40,808 bases of DNA from Acidobacteriota bacterium. Its GTDB lineage: Bacteria; Acidobacteriota; Thermoanaerobaculia; Thermoanaerobaculales; Sulfomarinibacteraceae. A program made the position numbers and the translations under genes. The notes beneath the pieces are model-generated. The model was not told the DNA's origin. It worked only from the letters and a program-made list of their open reading frames with translations, and did no database searches. This document shows, in pieces, positions 38,840 through 40,808 of this stretch (positions within the stretch are counted from its first letter, which is position 1; every line of letters begins with the position of its first letter). The stretch lies in contig JAHECW010000030.1 of the NCBI GenBank assembly GCA_024641545.1, positions 1 through 40,808 on the forward strand, given 5' to 3'.

Positions 38840-40017
38840 CCGCCGACCCGCCATGGACCGTCCGGCTCGCAGCGGAGTTTCGCTCGCGGTTCGGCCACGC
38901 CGCGGCGCCGAGGGTCGCCGTGGCCCCCGGCCGCGTCAATCTCATCGGTGAGCACACCGACTACAACGACGGCTGGGTCCTCCCCATGGCCGTCGATCGT
39001 TGGGTCGGGGCCGCCTTCGCCCGGCGCGAAGACCGCCGGATCCGGGCGTACTCCAGGGTCTTTGACGAAACCCGCGAGATCGCCCTCGACGGGATCGCTC
39101 CACCCGGAGGATCCGACTGGTTCTCCTTTGTGGCCGGTGCGGCCTGGGCGCTGCGCTCGGCGGGCTACCGGGTGTCCGGAATCGATCTCGCGGTCGACGG
39201 CGATGTTCCTCTGGGCTCCGGTTTGTCGTCGTCATCGGCGCTCGTGATGGCGTCCATGCTCGCCCTGTGCGAGGCTTCAGAGATCGCCTGGGCGCCGGTC
39301 GAGATGGCCCTCCTCGGCCATCGCGCGGAACACGACTACATCGGGGTCAAGGGCGGGGTGATGGATCAGCTCGCCTCGGTCCTGGGTCGCGAGGGCCATG
39401 CGCTGCTTCTCGACTGCCGCACCCTCGAGACCGATCTCGTCCCGTTGCCCGCCGAAGCCGCCATCGTCGTCATGGACACCGGTGCTCCGCGGATCCTGGC
39501 CGCCAGCGCCTACAACGATCGGAGTCGGAGCTGCCGAGAGGCGGTGGCGGAGCTTCGCGGCGCCGACCCGGGGATCGCAGCTCTGAGAGACGTGGAGCCC
39601 GGGTTTCTCGAGTTCGAACGCGGCCGGTTGGACGACACCACCTACCGGCGGGCGCTCCACGTCGTGGAGGAGATGAGCCGGCCGTTTGCCCTCGCCCTTG
39701 CCCTGGCCGAAGCGGATCTCGTCGCCGCGGGTCGCCTCATGAGCGAATCCCACGCCAGTCTCCGCGATCTCTTCGAGGTTTCGAGCCCCGAGCTCGATCT
39801 GTTCGTCGAGTTGGCGCGGCGGCAGCCGACATGTTTCGGCGCTCGACTCACGGGGGCGGGTTTCGGCGGCTGCGCCATCGCGCTGGTCTCGGCCGAAGCC
39901 GCGCCGGCCTTCGCCGACGAGGTGCACGCGTCCTATCGGGCCGAGGTCGATCTGCCGAGTTCGGTCTTCATCTGCCGTCCGGTGTCCGGCGCGCACATCC
40001 TCGATTCCACCTCCTGA
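38836..40017 (+). CDS. galK: Galactokinase (GHMP family)
   Basis: The protein is 393 aa from GTG 38836, overlapping the GH109 stop. The galactokinase signature GRVNLIGEHTDYNDGWVLPMAVD is near residue 35, the GHMP P-loop-like GSGLSSSSALVMASM near 130 and TGAGFGGCAIAL near 340. MDTGAPRILAASAYNDRS is also typical of GalK. It phosphorylates galactose at C1 with ATP in the cytoplasm. Placement behind a GH109 enzyme suggests that GalNAc, or galactose from GalNAc-containing glycans, may be the substrate in vivo; specificity cannot be read from the motifs. Confidence 0.92.
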   Translation: MTADPPWTVRLAAEFRSRFGHAAAPRVAVAPGRVNLIGEHTDYNDGWVLPMAVDRWVGAAFARREDRRIRAYSRVFDETREIALDGIAPPGGSDWFSFVAGAAWALRSAGYRVSGIDLAVDGDVPLGSGLSSSSALVMASMLALCEASEIAWAPVEMALLGHRAEHDYIGVKGGVMDQLASVLGREGHALLLDCRTLETDLVPLPAEAAIVVMDTGAPRILAASAYNDRSRSCREAVAELRGADPGIAALRDVEPGFLEFERGRLDDTTYRRALHVVEEMSRPFALALALAEADLVAAGRLMSESHASLRDLFEVSSPELDLFVELARRQPTCFGARLTGAGFGGCAIALVSAEAAPAFADEVHASYRAEVDLPSSVFICRPVSGAHILDSTS

Positions 40018-40222
40018 CGTGCTCGGCCCCGGGCCCCGCTCCGCGCGTCTGACGTCTCACCCTCATCTTCCTGCTGCCCTCAACGCAGCTTCGACCTCCG
40101 GGGCATTCCGCTCCCGTTTCGGCCGGTGAGGGTGACGGATGGTGGCTTTCCCGCACGCGGTTATAGTGGCCATTGAATGAGATGATCCGGCGGCCTTCGG
40201 TCGGGTCGAGGGAGTGAAAACG

Positions 40223-40808
40223 ATGCGTTCAACGTTGTTTCTTGTGATCGGCTCGGTCCTCCTCGCGGCGGCCGCCCCGGCGGCGGAGCTGCCCGACTAC
40301 CGGGACGGCCTCGAGCTCCAGGTGCGGAGCAACATCGTCGACGGCTTCAACCTGCCGCCGAACTCGTCCTTCAACAGCAAGACGCCCTCTCTGGCCGATA
40401 GCGGCCGGGTGGCGGTGAGTCTGGGGATCGTGGCGGGAAATGTCGACACCGTCGGTCTGTGGTTGGGCGGGTCCGGGGTGGGTTCGCCGGTGTGGACCGA
40501 CAGCGGAGGGTCCTTCATCTCCGACTGCAGCCTGAACAACACCGGCCTCGCCGTTTTTCCGCTCGGTTTCGCGAGCCCGGACGGGCTTTACTTCTACAAC
40601 GACTCCAACGGCAGCTCGGGCCTCCTGACCAACAAACCCATCGGCTCTTCGGCCTGGACCGGGGCCGAGGTCAACGCCTCGGGAACCGTCGCGTTCAGGG
40701 CCAGTTTCTCGGGCCAGCACGGCTGGGTTTCCTTCGCCGGCGAAACCAACCCGCCCTACCACGCCATGGAGGTCGGGCTCGAGCCGACCAGCCCGTACTG
40801 GTATCTCT
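40223..40808 (+). CDS. Secreted protein of unknown function, 3' end cut by window
   Basis: The ORF has 195 codons from ATG 40223, chosen because GAGGGA lies 9 nt upstream (in-frame GTG 40214 is nearer the Shine-Dalgarno). The signal peptide is RSTLFLVIGSVLLAAAAPAAEL. The rest reads as beta strands with Gly- and Ser-rich turns (SLADSGRVAVSLGIVAGNVDTVGLWLGG, YFYNDSNGSSGLLTNKPIGSSAWTGAEVNASGTVAF), suggesting a propeller. TATAGT (40162-40167) may be its -10. Whether it carries the DGFE tag cannot be seen here. The 205 bp before it has a 9-bp inverted repeat (TCACCCTCA 40057-40065, TGAGGGTGA 40127-40135). Confidence 0.65.
   Translation, partial: MRSTLFLVIGSVLLAAAAPAAELPDYRDGLELQVRSNIVDGFNLPPNSSFNSKTPSLADSGRVAVSLGIVAGNVDTVGLWLGGSGVGSPVWTDSGGSFISDCSLNNTGLAVFPLGFASPDGLYFYNDSNGSSGLLTNKPIGSSAWTGAEVNASGTVAFRASFSGQHGWVSFAGETNPPYHAMEVGLEPTSPYWYL

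Overview
The window is GC-rich, densely packed bacterial DNA with 31 genes I can support, two of them cut by the window edges. The content suggests Acidobacteriota, perhaps a Thermoanaerobaculia-like lineage. The reasons are a eukaryotic-like Ser/Thr kinase with a C-terminal beta-propeller, many secreted beta-rich proteins, and a recurring short C-terminal DGFE...W motif. This assignment is inferred from gene content, because no rRNA or other marker is present. I saw no rRNA, tRNA, CRISPR array, transposase or integrase.

Layout. Positions 1-8174 hold a surface-polysaccharide locus: a Wzz-like chain-length protein (partial) and a GT4 transferase on the minus strand, then a divergent plus-strand operon of a Wzy-like polymerase/ligase, a Wzx-type flippase and a Wzy-GT39 fusion, joined by two ATGA overlaps, and a convergent second GT4 transferase. 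Positions 8443-10409 hold two secreted proteins and a clear terminator. Positions 10582-13128 hold housekeeping and membrane genes (rsgA, a PlsC-type acyltransferase, a DUF2270-type protein). Positions 13135-18313 hold two divergent secreted proteins, a beta-helix protein and a subtilase. Positions 18584-19736 hold an SPFH protein with a ribbon-helix-helix partner behind an unusual three-part palindromic operator. Positions 19921-24493 hold a GAF-GGDEF diguanylate cyclase, a seven-repeat VCBS propeller protein and an exported SRPBCC protein.

Positions 24788-26877 hold a translationally coupled pair: a membrane-anchored cell-wall amidase and a MamK-like bacterial actin. A 542-base gene-free stretch (26878-27419) carries a terminator, a large fold-back and a dispersed-repeat-like element. 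Positions 27420-31009 hold the Ser/Thr kinase and a Tat-exported dienelactone hydrolase. Positions 31021-33861 hold an NrfBCD-like electron-transfer module (tetraheme cytochrome, Fe-S protein, NrfD) with no catalytic subunit. The rest is a polytopic membrane protein, an exported MsrA, a glutaminyl cyclase, a GH109-galactokinase pair and a truncated secreted protein.

The most interesting signals are: (1) four unrelated exported proteins that all end in a short (I/L)F-x-DGFE-x5-W motif, with no hydrophobic or basic tail, a candidate undescribed C-terminal sorting, anchoring or maturation tag; (2) the amidase and MamK-like actin operon, a candidate filament-guided wall-remodelling system; (3) the three-part TGATWTCA operator at an 11-bp pitch ahead of SPFH-RHH; and (4) the Wzy-GT39 fusion. 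All functional statements come from reading sequence motifs, and no database search was run.
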